NCBI GenBank assembly: GCA_045106815.1
Contig: JBGCFG010000070.1
Location: forward strand, 1-64,000
Direction: 5' to 3'
Length of the DNA stretch: 64,000 nt
Source of the DNA: JAUIAI01 sp045106815
GTDB taxonomy: Bacteria > Pseudomonadota > Gammaproteobacteria > Burkholderiales > Burkholderiaceae_E
Notes under the pieces: model-generated
What the model saw: only the letters and a program-made list of their open reading frames with translations
The model's database searches: none
What the model was told of the DNA's origin: nothing
Made by a program: the position numbers and the translations under genes
Shown: in pieces, positions 42,948-52,499 of the stretch
How positions within the stretch are numbered: the stretch's first letter is position 1
Layout: every line of letters starts with the position of its first letter

Positions 42948-44696
42948 TCAGGACTTTGCGAGCATTGCCTCCGATGCCGGCAAGCTTGAGGCCTCCACAG
43001 CCAAAGCATCATCGGCGGGCCAGATGCTGCCGTCCTCGGAGGCAATGTAACTACGGTTTTTGCCTCGAGCCTTGCCATTGACCAGCGCGTTGTCGGCGCT
43101 TGCGATGACTTCACTCGGCTTAAGCCAGGCCTCAAGCCAGGCAACGCCAGCCGTTGCGCCAACCTTCTGTTGGCCCGCCTGAAACCGAAACGGGGCTTCG
43201 GTGGCAGCCTGGCGCAGGCGATCGACGACCATCGCGATATTGCCCCGTTCCTCAAGCCTGATGGCGAGCATGAATTCATCGCCTCCCATACGCCCGAGCA
43301 AATCATCCTGGCGCAATGTGTCGCGCAGCCGACTGGCAAACTGCTGTAACACTGCATCGCCGGCTCCATGGCCAAATCGGTCGTTAACCGCCTTGAAACC
43401 ATCAAGATCAAGTGCCACCAGAGCGACATGATGCGTACTCTCCTGATCGCGCCGATGCCTGGACATGCCCATCAGGCGGCGTTCGAACTCCGTGCGGTTC
43501 AACACCCCAGTGAGTTTGTCGATCGTGGCATCACGGTGCAGCCGATAGATCGGCTCGGTCAGGCCGAAGATCGCCATGACCGAGATCAGACCCGGAATCA
43601 CGACGACCAGCACAAGTGTGAGTATCTGATCTTCGAACAGATCTTTGATTTGAGTCACAACGCCAGCCACAGGTGTCTGGGCGATGAGCTTCCAGTTCAG
43701 GCGGTCACCAAAGACCGAAACGGATCGAACCACACCAATGTAGTCCTGACCTTCATGACTGAATCGCAAAAACTGTTGCAATGGAACCGTCGGCACTTTT
43801 TGAGGCGCAGCCTGGATGTCCTGATCAGCAAGCTGACTGCCGCGATCTGCCACACCGTCCAGGTGGGATCGATACAAACGCCGGATAGGCAGTTCGCCCA
43901 CCTCGTCAAGCGAGGCGAGGCGAGTTTGGTCCGTGACTTGTTTCAGCCGCGCCAGATCGGAAAACGCGATGACATTGCCACCTCGATCAATCATGGCAGC
44001 GGTGCCTTTCTGAGTCGCTGGAATCTTGGCAATGAAGTCTGACAGGGCCGTGATGTCAACATCGACACCAAGCACGCCAAATTCTTTGCCACCGGTTTGC
44101 TTCAACGTCTGTGCTGCTGTAATCCCTGGATTCCCGCTGGACTGAAAGACATAAGCATCCGTCCAGGCAAGCCCGCTTGAGCGGTGGCCCAGGCGATACC
44201 ATGGTCGCGACCGAGGATCGAATTCATCCTCGTTATCAAACCAACCCCTCAAATACTTAAGTTCGGGTGAGTATTGGTCAACCCGAACCGTTTTGCCTTC
44301 GGAGCCGTAACGGATGGTGCGGCTTTGAAAGATACCGGGCAATCGTTTAACGCCAACATAAGTCCCATCGGCGCGGCCAAAGACCATCGAGTGAATCGTG
44401 GGTGAAGCACCAAGCTGGGCGAGAAAATAACGCACCAGGGCCTCACTGTTGTCCGGATTGAGCTCGCTGTCAGCCACAATCTGCTCGGTGACGTTGATCG
44501 CCACCCTGGAAGGGGCGAGAAATTCACCAATTTCATCGGCGACAACGCCGGCTAATTCTTCCAGGTTTTCGTGGGAACTCTCCACCAACCGATCGGTGGC
44601 TTTGTCCCGCGTGCCGATCATGACGATGAAGACCGTGACCACCTGAACGCAAACCAGCAACGCAATCAGCAAAGCGCGTAGTAAGGCTGGTTTCAT
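42948..44696 (-). CDS. Cache-type periplasmic sensor diguanylate cyclase (2)
   Basis: I start at the ATG at 44696, which has AAGGG 7 nt upstream, rather than 7 codons earlier. About 582 residues: helix near 6-24, a dCache periplasmic domain (about 40-345), a helix about 352-375 (LTLVLVVVIPGLISVMAIFGLTEP), then GGDEF with MGGDEF intact and RxxD (RQDD). Likely a ligand-gated c-di-GMP synthase. It lies upstream of, and is similar in layout to, the cyclase at 41095, suggesting duplication with diverged sensing domains. Confidence 0.9.
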   Translation of the reverse strand: MKPALLRALLIALLVCVQVVTVFIVMIGTRDKATDRLVESSHENLEELAGVVADEIGEFLAPSRVAINVTEQIVADSELNPDNSEALVRYFLAQLGASPTIHSMVFGRADGTYVGVKRLPGIFQSRTIRYGSEGKTVRVDQYSPELKYLRGWFDNEDEFDPRSRPWYRLGHRSSGLAWTDAYVFQSSGNPGITAAQTLKQTGGKEFGVLGVDVDITALSDFIAKIPATQKGTAAMIDRGGNVIAFSDLARLKQVTDQTRLASLDEVGELPIRRLYRSHLDGVADRGSQLADQDIQAAPQKVPTVPLQQFLRFSHEGQDYIGVVRSVSVFGDRLNWKLIAQTPVAGVVTQIKDLFEDQILTLVLVVVIPGLISVMAIFGLTEPIYRLHRDATIDKLTGVLNRTEFERRLMGMSRHRRDQESTHHVALVALDLDGFKAVNDRFGHGAGDAVLQQFASRLRDTLRQDDLLGRMGGDEFMLAIRLEERGNIAMVVDRLRQAATEAPFRFQAGQQKVGATAGVAWLEAWLKPSEVIASADNALVNGKARGKNRSYIASEDGSIWPADDALAVEASSLPASEAMLAKS

Positions 44697-44934
44697 CGCA
44701 GAACCCTTGTACAACAACAGCCCCTCACAATAGCCCGGTCATTACATGTGCGCCAGCGTCAACTGTGCGCTTCAGTCGGTCTTTGTTGGTTGCAGATCAC
44801 AGCCCCCGCAAAGACTCGAGGCTCAGACCTTGCTGGTTCCGACATTTTCATTGTCGGGTATATGCTTCGCTGTCACGCACCCCTCATTTGGGGGGCTGAG
44901 AACCACTTAATCCCGGTGAGAAAAGAGGAAACCC

Positions 44935-46083
44935 GTGAGCCGACCGATTGCCTGTATCGAAGACCTGCGAAAAATTGCCAAACGGCGCGTCCCTAAGATG
45001 TTTTACGACTATGCAGACTCAGGGTCATGGACAGAGAGCACCTATCAAGCCAACAGCAGTGATCTTGACCAGATAAAGTTTCGCCAGCGAGTTGCGATTG
45101 ACATTGAAAAACGCTCGGTAGCCACCAAAGTGATCGGCGAGGACGTCGCCATGCCGGTGGCGATTGCACCAACAGGGAACACAGGCATGTTTCACGCCGA
45201 CGGCGAAATTCTGGCCGCCCGTGCGGCTGAGCGATTTGGCGTGCCCTTCACACTGTCAACGATGAGCATCTGCTCGATTGAAGATGTTGCCGGCGCTACG
45301 AATAAACCATTCTGGTTTCAGCTTTACGTCATGCGGGATCGGGAGTTTATTGCCGATCTGATTAACCGTGCCAAGACGGCAGGCTGCTCGGCTCTCGTTA
45401 TTACCGTTGATCTCCAGATTATGGGGCAGCGCCACAAAGACATCTATAACGGGCTATCAACGCCGCCCAAACCGACCTTGCTCAACATGCTTGATCTGGT
45501 CAGGCGTCCGCAATGGGTGATGGGCATGATGGGCACCCAGCGTCGTCAGTTCGGCAACATTATTGGTCATGTCAAAGGCGTGAGCGACATGGGCTCATTG
45601 GCAGAATGGACAGCCAGCCAGTTCGACCCGAGCTTGAGCTGGGATGATGTCGCCTGGATCAAAGAGTTGTGGGGCGGAAAAATCATCCTCAAAGGCATCC
45701 AGGAAGTAGAAGATGCCAAGCGCGCTGTTGATAGCGGTGCGGACGCGCTGATCGTTTCAAATCACGGCGGACGCCAACTCGACGGTGCGCCCTCAAGCAT
45801 CCGAGTCCTGCCAGAGATCGTCAAGGCTGTGGGCGATCAGATTGAAGTCCATATGGATGGCGGCATCAGAAGTGGTCAGGACGTACTACGTGCCTATGCA
45901 TTAGGCGCCAAAGCGGCTTATATTGGCCGGGCCTATCTTTGGGGCGTGGGTGCCATGGGCGAGGCTGGTGTGACTCGTTGCCTCGAAATTTTGCACAAAG
46001 AACTCGACCTCACGATGGCCTTTTGCGGCAAGTGCGATCTGAACGAGGTGGATGAAAGCATTCTGCGGCGGGAAGCGACATAA
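44935..46083 (+). CDS. FMN-dependent alpha-hydroxy-acid oxidase/dehydrogenase (LldD-like)
   Basis: 382 residues, GTG start with AGGAAA upstream. TIM-barrel motifs of the L-lactate dehydrogenase/glycolate oxidase family: PTGNTGMFHADGE, LYVMRDREF, catalytic His/Arg in SNHGGRQLDGA, MDGGIRSGQDV and GAKAAYIGRAYLWG. The substrate could be lactate, mandelate or another 2-hydroxy acid; residues do not decide this by eye. The transporter gene at 46139 follows after 55 nt, so a shared operon is likely. Confidence 0.9.
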   Translation: MSRPIACIEDLRKIAKRRVPKMFYDYADSGSWTESTYQANSSDLDQIKFRQRVAIDIEKRSVATKVIGEDVAMPVAIAPTGNTGMFHADGEILAARAAERFGVPFTLSTMSICSIEDVAGATNKPFWFQLYVMRDREFIADLINRAKTAGCSALVITVDLQIMGQRHKDIYNGLSTPPKPTLLNMLDLVRRPQWVMGMMGTQRRQFGNIIGHVKGVSDMGSLAEWTASQFDPSLSWDDVAWIKELWGGKIILKGIQEVEDAKRAVDSGADALIVSNHGGRQLDGAPSSIRVLPEIVKAVGDQIEVHMDGGIRSGQDVLRAYALGAKAAYIGRAYLWGVGAMGEAGVTRCLEILHKELDLTMAFCGKCDLNEVDESILRREAT

Positions 46084-46138
46084 CAAAGCGCACGCAATCG
46101 AAAGCAACCGCGCGACAAAACGACGCAAGGAGTCAACT

Positions 46139-47476
46139 GTGTTTCATTCATTTTTCCCAAAGCCCAAGCTATTTTTTACCTCGTTTGCTCTCTGGGCCCT
46201 GTTTTGTGTCGTGATTTGGTTTTCGGTCGCTCAAGACCTCGGGCGATCGTTCAGCGTCGGCGGCGTGTTTGGGTTTCAGTTTCCCACTGAAGCCTCCCTG
46301 GAAGTTCCAGCACCGGCTGCGCCGGCAACGCAGGCCCCAACGCCTCCACCCGAGCCCAGCCCCGAATTGAAGATCGCGCAGGCACAAGCTGAAAGCGCCA
46401 AGAACTTCTGGTTCTATCAATATCTTGCGGTTGCTTATCTCCTGTTTGTTGGCTTCTGGCTTTGGTATTCGCCGCACCGGTGGTCCCGCTGGTCAGTCAT
46501 TGGCTCAGCCGTCATCGTGTTCGTTACCTGGTATCTGGTGCAAATTGATGTCGCCATCAATTCATGGTTTCGCGAGTTCTACGACATGCTGCAGTTAGCA
46601 CTGTCCAAGCCCGGTGCTGTTACCCAGGCCCAGTACTACAGTCAGCTCGCCTCGTTCTTAAAGCTCGCCCTGATCTGGATGATGATTCGCGTCGTCATCG
46701 ACTTCTTTACCAGTCACTTCGTTTTCCGCTGGCGTACCGCGATGAACGAGTACTACATGTCGAAGTGGGAACAGGTGCGCCATATTGAAGGGGCATCCCA
46801 GCGTGTTCAGGAAGACACCATGCGCTTTGCCGCCATTATGGAAAGCCTCGGTGTGAGATTAATTGACTCGATCATGACTCTGATCGCCTTCTTACCCATT
46901 CTGTGGGGCCTGTCCCAGTACGTCTCCGAATTGCCCATTATTGGTGCGGTCCCTCAGGCGCTGGTGATCGTAGCGGTGGTGTGGTCAATCTTTGGTACGG
47001 GTCTGCTCGCGCTGGTTGGCATCCGACTGCCGGGACTCGAGTTTCGCAATCAGCGGGTTGAAGCCGCTTACCGTAAAGAACTGGTGTTCGGGGAAGATGA
47101 CGTGACCCGCGCGCAGCCGCCAACAGTGGCGGAACTCTTTGGCAATGTCCGTAAGAACTATTTTCGACTCTACTTCAACTACCTGTACTTCAATGTCGTG
47201 CGCTATGGCTACATACAGGCAGGCGTGATGGTGCCTTACCTGGCGATGGCACCTGCGATCACGTCAGCAGCATTCACATTGGGCGTGATGCAGCAAATCC
47301 TGCAGGCATTCAGTCGGGTTGAGAACTCATTCCAATACCTGATCAATTCCTGGACGACGATTGTTGAGCTGTTGTCTATTCACAAGCGGCTCGCGGCGTT
47401 CGAGGCTGCCATTAATGACCAGCCATTGCCAAAGATCGATCAGGAATACATGGGACGTGCGACCGGTCAGTCTTAA
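46139..47476 (+). CDS. SbmA/BacA-family inner-membrane transporter
   Basis: GTG start at 46139 with AAGGAG at the right distance; the longer frame from 46052 has only low-complexity basic sequence. About 445 residues with about seven hydrophobic segments and the family-typical WFREFYDMLQLAL, FVFRWRTAMNEYYMSKW and RVENSFQYLINSWTTIVELLSIHKRL. SbmA/BacA-type proteins import peptides such as bleomycin, antimicrobial peptides and B12-like compounds. A long Pro/Ala-rich loop (about residues 53-80) after the first helix is unusual. Confidence 0.87.
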   Translation: MFHSFFPKPKLFFTSFALWALFCVVIWFSVAQDLGRSFSVGGVFGFQFPTEASLEVPAPAAPATQAPTPPPEPSPELKIAQAQAESAKNFWFYQYLAVAYLLFVGFWLWYSPHRWSRWSVIGSAVIVFVTWYLVQIDVAINSWFREFYDMLQLALSKPGAVTQAQYYSQLASFLKLALIWMMIRVVIDFFTSHFVFRWRTAMNEYYMSKWEQVRHIEGASQRVQEDTMRFAAIMESLGVRLIDSIMTLIAFLPILWGLSQYVSELPIIGAVPQALVIVAVVWSIFGTGLLALVGIRLPGLEFRNQRVEAAYRKELVFGEDDVTRAQPPTVAELFGNVRKNYFRLYFNYLYFNVVRYGYIQAGVMVPYLAMAPAITSAAFTLGVMQQILQAFSRVENSFQYLINSWTTIVELLSIHKRLAAFEAAINDQPLPKIDQEYMGRATGQS

Positions 47477-47496
47477 CTGATCGGGCTATAAGAGCT

Positions 47497-48162
47497 TTAT
47501 CGCTGCGATTCCATCGGGCGAGCAAGCACCATGGTCCAGTAGGCGTTGTAGGTGTTTTCTTTCGTACCCGGTACAACCGCGATGCCAACAACCGTTAGAT
47601 CCGGACGCATGAGCGCCCGGCAATGCGGGGGGCTGTCAATCCAGGCCTGAATGGCTTTATCGAGCGTGCCAAACCCGGCAGCGATATTCTCATCAGCCAT
47701 GCGCCAGTCGTAGCCTGCCATGGTGAGGCGATCACCCACGCGGGTGCCATCTGCCCAGGCATGACCAAAAGTATTGTTCTGCTGCATGTACTCACTTTCC
47801 ATGAGCGCAGCGTGGGCCACCTGTGGCTGCCACTTAACCGGCGGGGCTGGCTCAAAGTCTTCATCGCCGCAGCGCTGACCAGCCGCTCGCGCAGCATTGG
47901 TTGCCTTGAGAGCAGCATTAGACAAATCATCTGCCGGCTCTTCAGTTTCAGCCGTTTTGAGTTCGACCACTGCTTCGGATCGAATCTCGGTGGCATTGCC
48001 TTTGGCAACCTGTTCGTCCACAACGCCGCCATCATCGCCAGCACACGCAACGAGTATCGAACTGGCGGCCACCACCGTCAGGACAGGCTTCAGGCGCGCG
48101 GGTGCAAAGCGAACCTGCTGGGGGACGAGAACAGAGCTGAATGAAACCAACTGACCAACCAC
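47497..48162 (-). CDS. CAP/SCP-domain lipoprotein
   Basis: Start chosen at GTG 48160-48162, with GAGG 6 nt upstream; the longer frame (to 48222) has no better site. The N-terminal hydrophobic segment ends in SILVAC, a lipobox (Cys about 40). A Glu/Asp-rich linker follows. The CAP domain has ALMESEYMQQNNTFGHAWADG, then ENIAAG and PPHCRALMRPDLTVVGIAVV. CAP proteins often bind lipids or cleave ligands; the His in FGHAW and Glu in MESEY are the usual cavity residues. Confidence 0.82.
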   Translation of the reverse strand: MVGQLVSFSSVLVPQQVRFAPARLKPVLTVVAASSILVACAGDDGGVVDEQVAKGNATEIRSEAVVELKTAETEEPADDLSNAALKATNAARAAGQRCGDEDFEPAPPVKWQPQVAHAALMESEYMQQNNTFGHAWADGTRVGDRLTMAGYDWRMADENIAAGFGTLDKAIQAWIDSPPHCRALMRPDLTVVGIAVVPGTKENTYNAYWTMVLARPMESQR

Positions 48163-48362
48163 AATTGACCTCGACTGGATAACGATTGATCCATTGTCGA
48201 AATCAAGCCGACACATCCACACTCAGCGCGGACGGGCGGACAGTGCCACACTGTCAACGGTCGCTGCTCAGACCAACACTGTTTCTGCGGCGCCACGGTC
48301 CCGTCACAGACTGGCTATATCGTCAGGCTAGAAGCGATTCACCCAAATCCCAGGAGTTTGAA

Positions 48363-49754
48363 ATGCGCACCGCTCAACCATTTCCCGTTCTGATTCCAAC
48401 CAGCCCGCGATCTGTGGCGGCTTCGACCACTTGCTGTAGGCGCAGACCAGGCCAGCAATTAGTCTGCTTCTCGAGATTTACAACCTGGTTGTTTGCCGCC
48501 GCTATCGCGACATTCACGGCCAACGATGCGATAGCCGCTGATGCGAGAGCCACTGGTCACCACAACGAGGGCACGGATACCAGCGATCGAGAATGGCCTA
48601 TTCAACTTGGACCGCGGCCGTTCTTTCTGGTCAAGGATATGGACGAGTCGCCACTGAAAGACAAGCTCCAGAGCTGCCGTAAAGGGCCGTTTTACAAGTC
48701 AGACTTCTCGATTGGGCACCGCGGGGCGCCGCTACAGTTTCCTGAACATACAGAGCAGTCGTATCGCGCCGCGGCCCGGATGGGTGCTGGCATTATGGAA
48801 TGCGATGTGACCTTCACCCAAGACCGCGAACTGGTTTGCCGTCACTCGCAGTGCGATCTGCACACAACCACCAATATCCTCGACACGCCGCTGGCGGCCA
48901 AATGCAGCAAGCCTTTCACACCAGCCGACCCGGTAACCGGCACAAAGGCCAGCGCGCGCTGTTGTACGAGTGATATCACCCTGGCCGAATTCAAAACGCT
49001 GGAAGGCAAGATGGACGCTGCGAACAAGGACGCCACAAGCGTTCAGGAATACATGGGCGGCACCGCGGATTTTCGGACTGATCTGTATGCAACCCGCGGG
49101 ACATTACTCAGTCACAAAGAGAGCATTGCATTGTTCAAGTCGCTTGGCGTCAAAATGACACCAGAGCTCAAAGCGCCTGCGGTTGAAATGCCCTTTCAGG
49201 GCCAATACACGCAGCAACAATATGCTCAGCAACTCATTGATGAACTGCGCGCGCAGCAAGTGTCTGCGCGCGACGTCTGGGCTCAATCGTTCAATCTCGA
49301 TGACGTGAAGTACTGGCTGAGCGATGAACCAGAGTTTGGGCGCCAGGCCGTCTACCTGGATGGTCGCTACCGAGCCTCTCCGCCGATCAACTCGAACGAC
49401 CCGGCAAGTTTCAACCCTAGCATGCAGGCTTTGGCTGATGCCGGTGTTCAGGTCATTGCGCCGCCGATATACATGCTGTTAACCCTAGATGAGGCCGGCA
49501 AAATTATCCCATCGGCTTATGCCAAAAGCGCGCTTGAAGCCGGCCTAGACATCATTGCCTGGACGCTTGAGCGTTCGGGCCCACTGACCTTGGGTGGAGG
49601 CTTTTACTACCAAACAGTCAAAGGGGCCATTAACAATGATGGTGACATGCTGACCGCATTGCATGTTCTCTCAGAAGACATTGGCGTCCTTGGCGTGTTT
49701 AGCGACTGGCCCGCGACGACAACCTACTACGCCAATTGTATGAAACGGTATTGA
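48363..49754 (+). CDS. exported glycerophosphodiester phosphodiesterase
   Basis: Start at ATG 48363 (AGGAG upstream) instead of 48186. About 463 residues, with a long N-terminal region whose hydrophobic segment (about 40-55) is a signal or anchor. GDPD catalytic residues: HRGAPLQFPEHTE, MECDVTFTQD and VCRHSQCDL. A larger than usual insertion (about 150-250) has a Cys pair (KCSKPF, RCCTSD). Expected to hydrolyse glycerophosphodiesters in the periplasm. Divergent from the CAP-domain gene. Confidence 0.85.
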   Translation: MRTAQPFPVLIPTSPRSVAASTTCCRRRPGQQLVCFSRFTTWLFAAAIATFTANDAIAADARATGHHNEGTDTSDREWPIQLGPRPFFLVKDMDESPLKDKLQSCRKGPFYKSDFSIGHRGAPLQFPEHTEQSYRAAARMGAGIMECDVTFTQDRELVCRHSQCDLHTTTNILDTPLAAKCSKPFTPADPVTGTKASARCCTSDITLAEFKTLEGKMDAANKDATSVQEYMGGTADFRTDLYATRGTLLSHKESIALFKSLGVKMTPELKAPAVEMPFQGQYTQQQYAQQLIDELRAQQVSARDVWAQSFNLDDVKYWLSDEPEFGRQAVYLDGRYRASPPINSNDPASFNPSMQALADAGVQVIAPPIYMLLTLDEAGKIIPSAYAKSALEAGLDIIAWTLERSGPLTLGGGFYYQTVKGAINNDGDMLTALHVLSEDIGVLGVFSDWPATTTYYANCMKRY

Positions 49755-49798
49755 CGAGCGAATCGCTACAATGGACGCCTTAATTCGTGAGGCCTCCA

Positions 49799-50338
49799 TT
49801 GTCTGACTCAGCTTCTCTTTTAGACCAATGGCTTGCTCAAGAGCAGGCTGTTCTTGCAAACCAGCCAGCTAGCGGCGAGTACCCCTTGATGGCAGCAGAC
49901 TTCACGGACTTGCCGGGTCTTGATCACTTGCAGGCACTCATTGATGGCCGTTGTGCGCCACCGCCCATTAGCGAGACACTGGACTTTCTTTTGGTTGAAG
50001 CCACGCCGGGTAAGGCGGTCTTTCAGGGCGAGCCGAAAGCTCGGCACTACAACCCGATTGGCAGCGTGCATGGCGGTTGGTTTGCAACGCTGCTTGACTC
50101 AGCTGTTGGCTGCGCTGTGCATACCAAAACACCTGCTGGTAAAGCCTACACAACGCTTGAACTGAAGCTCAATATGATTCGTCCACTCTTTGATGGCATA
50201 GGCCGAGTCAGAGCAGAGGGACATTGCATTCACGTCGGGCGGCAAACAGCGACCGCTGAGGGCAAGCTGGTTGGGCCTGACGGTAAGCTCTATGCGCATG
50301 CCACGACAACCTGTCTGATCTTTGATCGACCTAGCTAA
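49799..50338 (+). CDS. PaaI-type hotdog thioesterase
   Basis: About 179 residues. I favour TTG at 49799 (GAGG 6 nt upstream; protein then begins MSDSASLL), though GTG at 49787 is in frame. Hotdog motif GSVHGGWFATLLDSAVGCAV, then the core strand AYTTLELKLNMIRPLF and VGRQTATAEGKLV are diagnostic. It should hydrolyse an acyl-CoA or aromatic acyl-CoA thioester. No paa cluster is nearby. Confidence 0.8.
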   Translation: MSDSASLLDQWLAQEQAVLANQPASGEYPLMAADFTDLPGLDHLQALIDGRCAPPPISETLDFLLVEATPGKAVFQGEPKARHYNPIGSVHGGWFATLLDSAVGCAVHTKTPAGKAYTTLELKLNMIRPLFDGIGRVRAEGHCIHVGRQTATAEGKLVGPDGKLYAHATTTCLIFDRPS

Positions 50339-50355
50339 GCGCAGGTAAACGCCAA

Positions 50356-51492
50356 TCAAGAGAACAGCCGCTTACTTCTTAAGGTGAGCCAGCCAATCAG
50401 ACAGAAGTTGACAACGTTCCACGCAATGCCGTGCAGGAACGCCATATCGTAGGAGCCGGTCAGGTCGAATACCTTGCCGGACATCCAGCCACCCAGAGCC
50501 ATCCCGACGATGGTTGAGGTCAACACAATGCCCACTCTGAAACCTGCTTCCTTTGGCGGGAAATACTCGCGCACGATGATTGCGTAGGCCGGGACCAGGC
50601 CACCCTGGAATAAACCGAAGATAGCCGAAATCACATACAGCGAAATCAGCGAATCAAAGAACAGGAATAAGACTAGCGCCGAACCCTGCAAGGCAGAGCC
50701 GATGAGCAAGGTCCGCAGCCCGCCAATACGATCACAGACCATGCCTGAAATCAAGCGGCTCAAAATGCCGAAACCCAGCATGAGAGAGAGCATTTCAGCG
50801 CCGCGCGCAGGGCCAAACCCAAGATCGGCGCAGTAAGCCACGATGTGGACTTGAGGCATGGACATCGCAATACAACAACCAATGCCCGCCACACACAGGA
50901 TGTTTTGCAGTTGCCGAGTGGAAAAACCCAGCGGTCGCTCGCTCACGCGCGATGGCGCATTGCTGGCTGCCTGCGCGGCAGCGGCCAACAGTACCGGCGC
51001 CTGGCGCCACAACACCAGGGCCAATGGCGCACTCGTGATCAATACCACCCAGGCGAGGTTGGTGTAGGCCGAGCGCCAGCCGTCCTGATCAACCCAAGCT
51101 TGCACAATGGGTGGCCAGACGGTGCCCGCGAGATAGTTCCCGCTCGCGCAGATCGCCACTGCAATCCCACGGCGTTTATTGAACCAAACCGAGATGTCTG
51201 CAATGAGTGGGGAGAAAGTGGCAGATGAACCTAACAATCCGAGGAGCAGACCATGGATGATCGAGAAAGTCATCAGGTCGGTTGCCTGAGCGGCCAACCA
51301 ATAGCCAGCGGTGAGCCCTCCGGCGCCGATGAAGACCGGCACAATCGTGCCGTACCTATCAGCCAGCCAGCCCATCATGATGCCGCCAAGCCCAAAGCCC
51401 AGCATCACGAACGAGTACGGAATCGAAGCGTCTGCGCGGCTGATTCCAAATTCCGCCTGTACCTCAGGCAGCACAACAGTCACCACATACAT
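50356..51492 (-). CDS. MFS transporter, 5' end lacks a standard start codon
   Basis: 378 residues from the first ATG, with 11 to 12 hydrophobic segments and the GWLADRYG loop of the major facilitator superfamily. The first ATG falls inside the first helix. The same frame stays open upstream to the SDR stop at 51646 and encodes a plausible helix (WYPVFRLFAGLALTTIGSSA), but no ATG, GTG or TTG lies in it. An ATT at 51577-51579 before N-E-S-P would give a 407-residue protein of normal length. Either initiation is at a rare codon or a start codon has been lost. Last gene of the icmF-cupin-SDR-MFS operon; substrate unknown. Confidence 0.78.
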   Translation of the reverse strand: MYVVTVVLPEVQAEFGISRADASIPYSFVMLGFGLGGIMMGWLADRYGTIVPVFIGAGGLTAGYWLAAQATDLMTFSIIHGLLLGLLGSSATFSPLIADISVWFNKRRGIAVAICASGNYLAGTVWPPIVQAWVDQDGWRSAYTNLAWVVLITSAPLALVLWRQAPVLLAAAAQAASNAPSRVSERPLGFSTRQLQNILCVAGIGCCIAMSMPQVHIVAYCADLGFGPARGAEMLSLMLGFGILSRLISGMVCDRIGGLRTLLIGSALQGSALVLFLFFDSLISLYVISAIFGLFQGGLVPAYAIIVREYFPPKEAGFRVGIVLTSTIVGMALGGWMSGKVFDLTGSYDMAFLHGIAWNVVNFCLIGWLTLRSKRLFS

Positions 51493-51645
51493 GGCGCTAC
51501 TACCAATGGTCGTGAGCGCCAGTCCGGCAAATAACCGGAATACCGGATACCAGGAAATTGAGTTGGGCGATTCGTTAATGATGTTCGCCCAAACGCAGCC
51601 GCTTAAGGCGACAACCAGTGCCGCCAGGCCAAGCGCTATACAGCA

Positions 51646-52470
51646 CTACATCCCACCATTGACCACCAGACACTGGCCGCTCACGTAGTCGCTGTCAGGG
51701 CTGCAGAAAAGGTAAACAGATCCAGCGGCCTCTTCCGGTGTGCCGCCCCGGCCCAGCGGAATCATTTGGTTGAGCGCTGCGAGACGGCCCGCCTGAATAC
51801 CGAACTTCACTTCCTTGTCGCCAATCGCAACCGTGCCGCCCTCTCCCTTCTCAAGCGGTTTGGTCATGCGCGTTTGAATGTAGCCAAACGCTACTGCATT
51901 GACGGTCGTGTGATAGCGCCCCCACTCCTTGGCGAGCGTCTTGGTAATGCCGACGATTCCGGCCTTGCCAGCGGAATAATTCGCCTGCCCGGCGTTGCCG
52001 TTTACCCCAGAAGTGGACGAAATATTCACCACTTTGCGCACGACCCGTTGCCCGGCGGCTTCCTCACGCGCAACCGCCTGCTTAAGATGCCCCTGAAATG
52101 CTCGCAAAATACGAAACGGTGCGGTTAGGTGCACATCAAGAATGGCATACCACTGGTCGTCCGTCATTTTCTGAATGACTGAATCCCAGGTGTAGCCCGC
52201 ATTGTTCACGACGACATGGCAGTCACCAAAAGCATCGACCGCTGACTGAACGATCTTGTCGCCAAAGCTTTGCTCTGTGACATCGCCATTGCAGGCGACA
52301 GCTTCGCCGCCCATGTCGCGAATCAAGGCTAGCGTTTCATTAGCAGGTTCATCGTCGAGGTCATTGATGACCAGACGCGCGCCCGACTGGGCCAGGCGAA
52401 GCGCAATTTGTTGGCCGATACCGCGCCCTGAGCCTGTGACAATCGCGACCTTTCCGTCCAGCTGCTGCAT
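51646..52470 (-). CDS. short-chain dehydrogenase/reductase
   Basis: 274 residues. Rossmann motif TGSGRGIG, NNAG, catalytic Ser (NISST) and YSAGK, then LAKEWGRYHTTVNAVAFGYIQT. The acidic residue after the second strand (NDLDDE) suggests NAD(H). Operon position downstream of the fused mutase and a cupin suggests an acyl-CoA or 3-oxoacyl substrate, which is inference. The gap to the cupin gene is 29 nt. Confidence 0.9.
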   Translation of the reverse strand: MQQLDGKVAIVTGSGRGIGQQIALRLAQSGARLVINDLDDEPANETLALIRDMGGEAVACNGDVTEQSFGDKIVQSAVDAFGDCHVVVNNAGYTWDSVIQKMTDDQWYAILDVHLTAPFRILRAFQGHLKQAVAREEAAGQRVVRKVVNISSTSGVNGNAGQANYSAGKAGIVGITKTLAKEWGRYHTTVNAVAFGYIQTRMTKPLEKGEGGTVAIGDKEVKFGIQAGRLAALNQMIPLGRGGTPEEAAGSVYLFCSPDSDYVSGQCLVVNGGM

Positions 52471-52499
52471 GTATTTCTCCCTGAGTGACTTGTTTGTTA

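Noticed and set aside
44850..44872. A CCGACA/TGTCGG inverted repeat before the alpha-hydroxy-acid oxidase gene as an operator
   Set aside because: Only six base pairs with no promoter element of the right spacing beside it; too likely by chance.
44885..44905. A GGCTGAGAA motif with a short CCCC/GGGG hairpin upstream of the alpha-hydroxy-acid oxidase gene, reminiscent of a TPP riboswitch
   Set aside because: The other TPP-element core segments are missing in the following 60 bases and the gene is not a thiamine gene.
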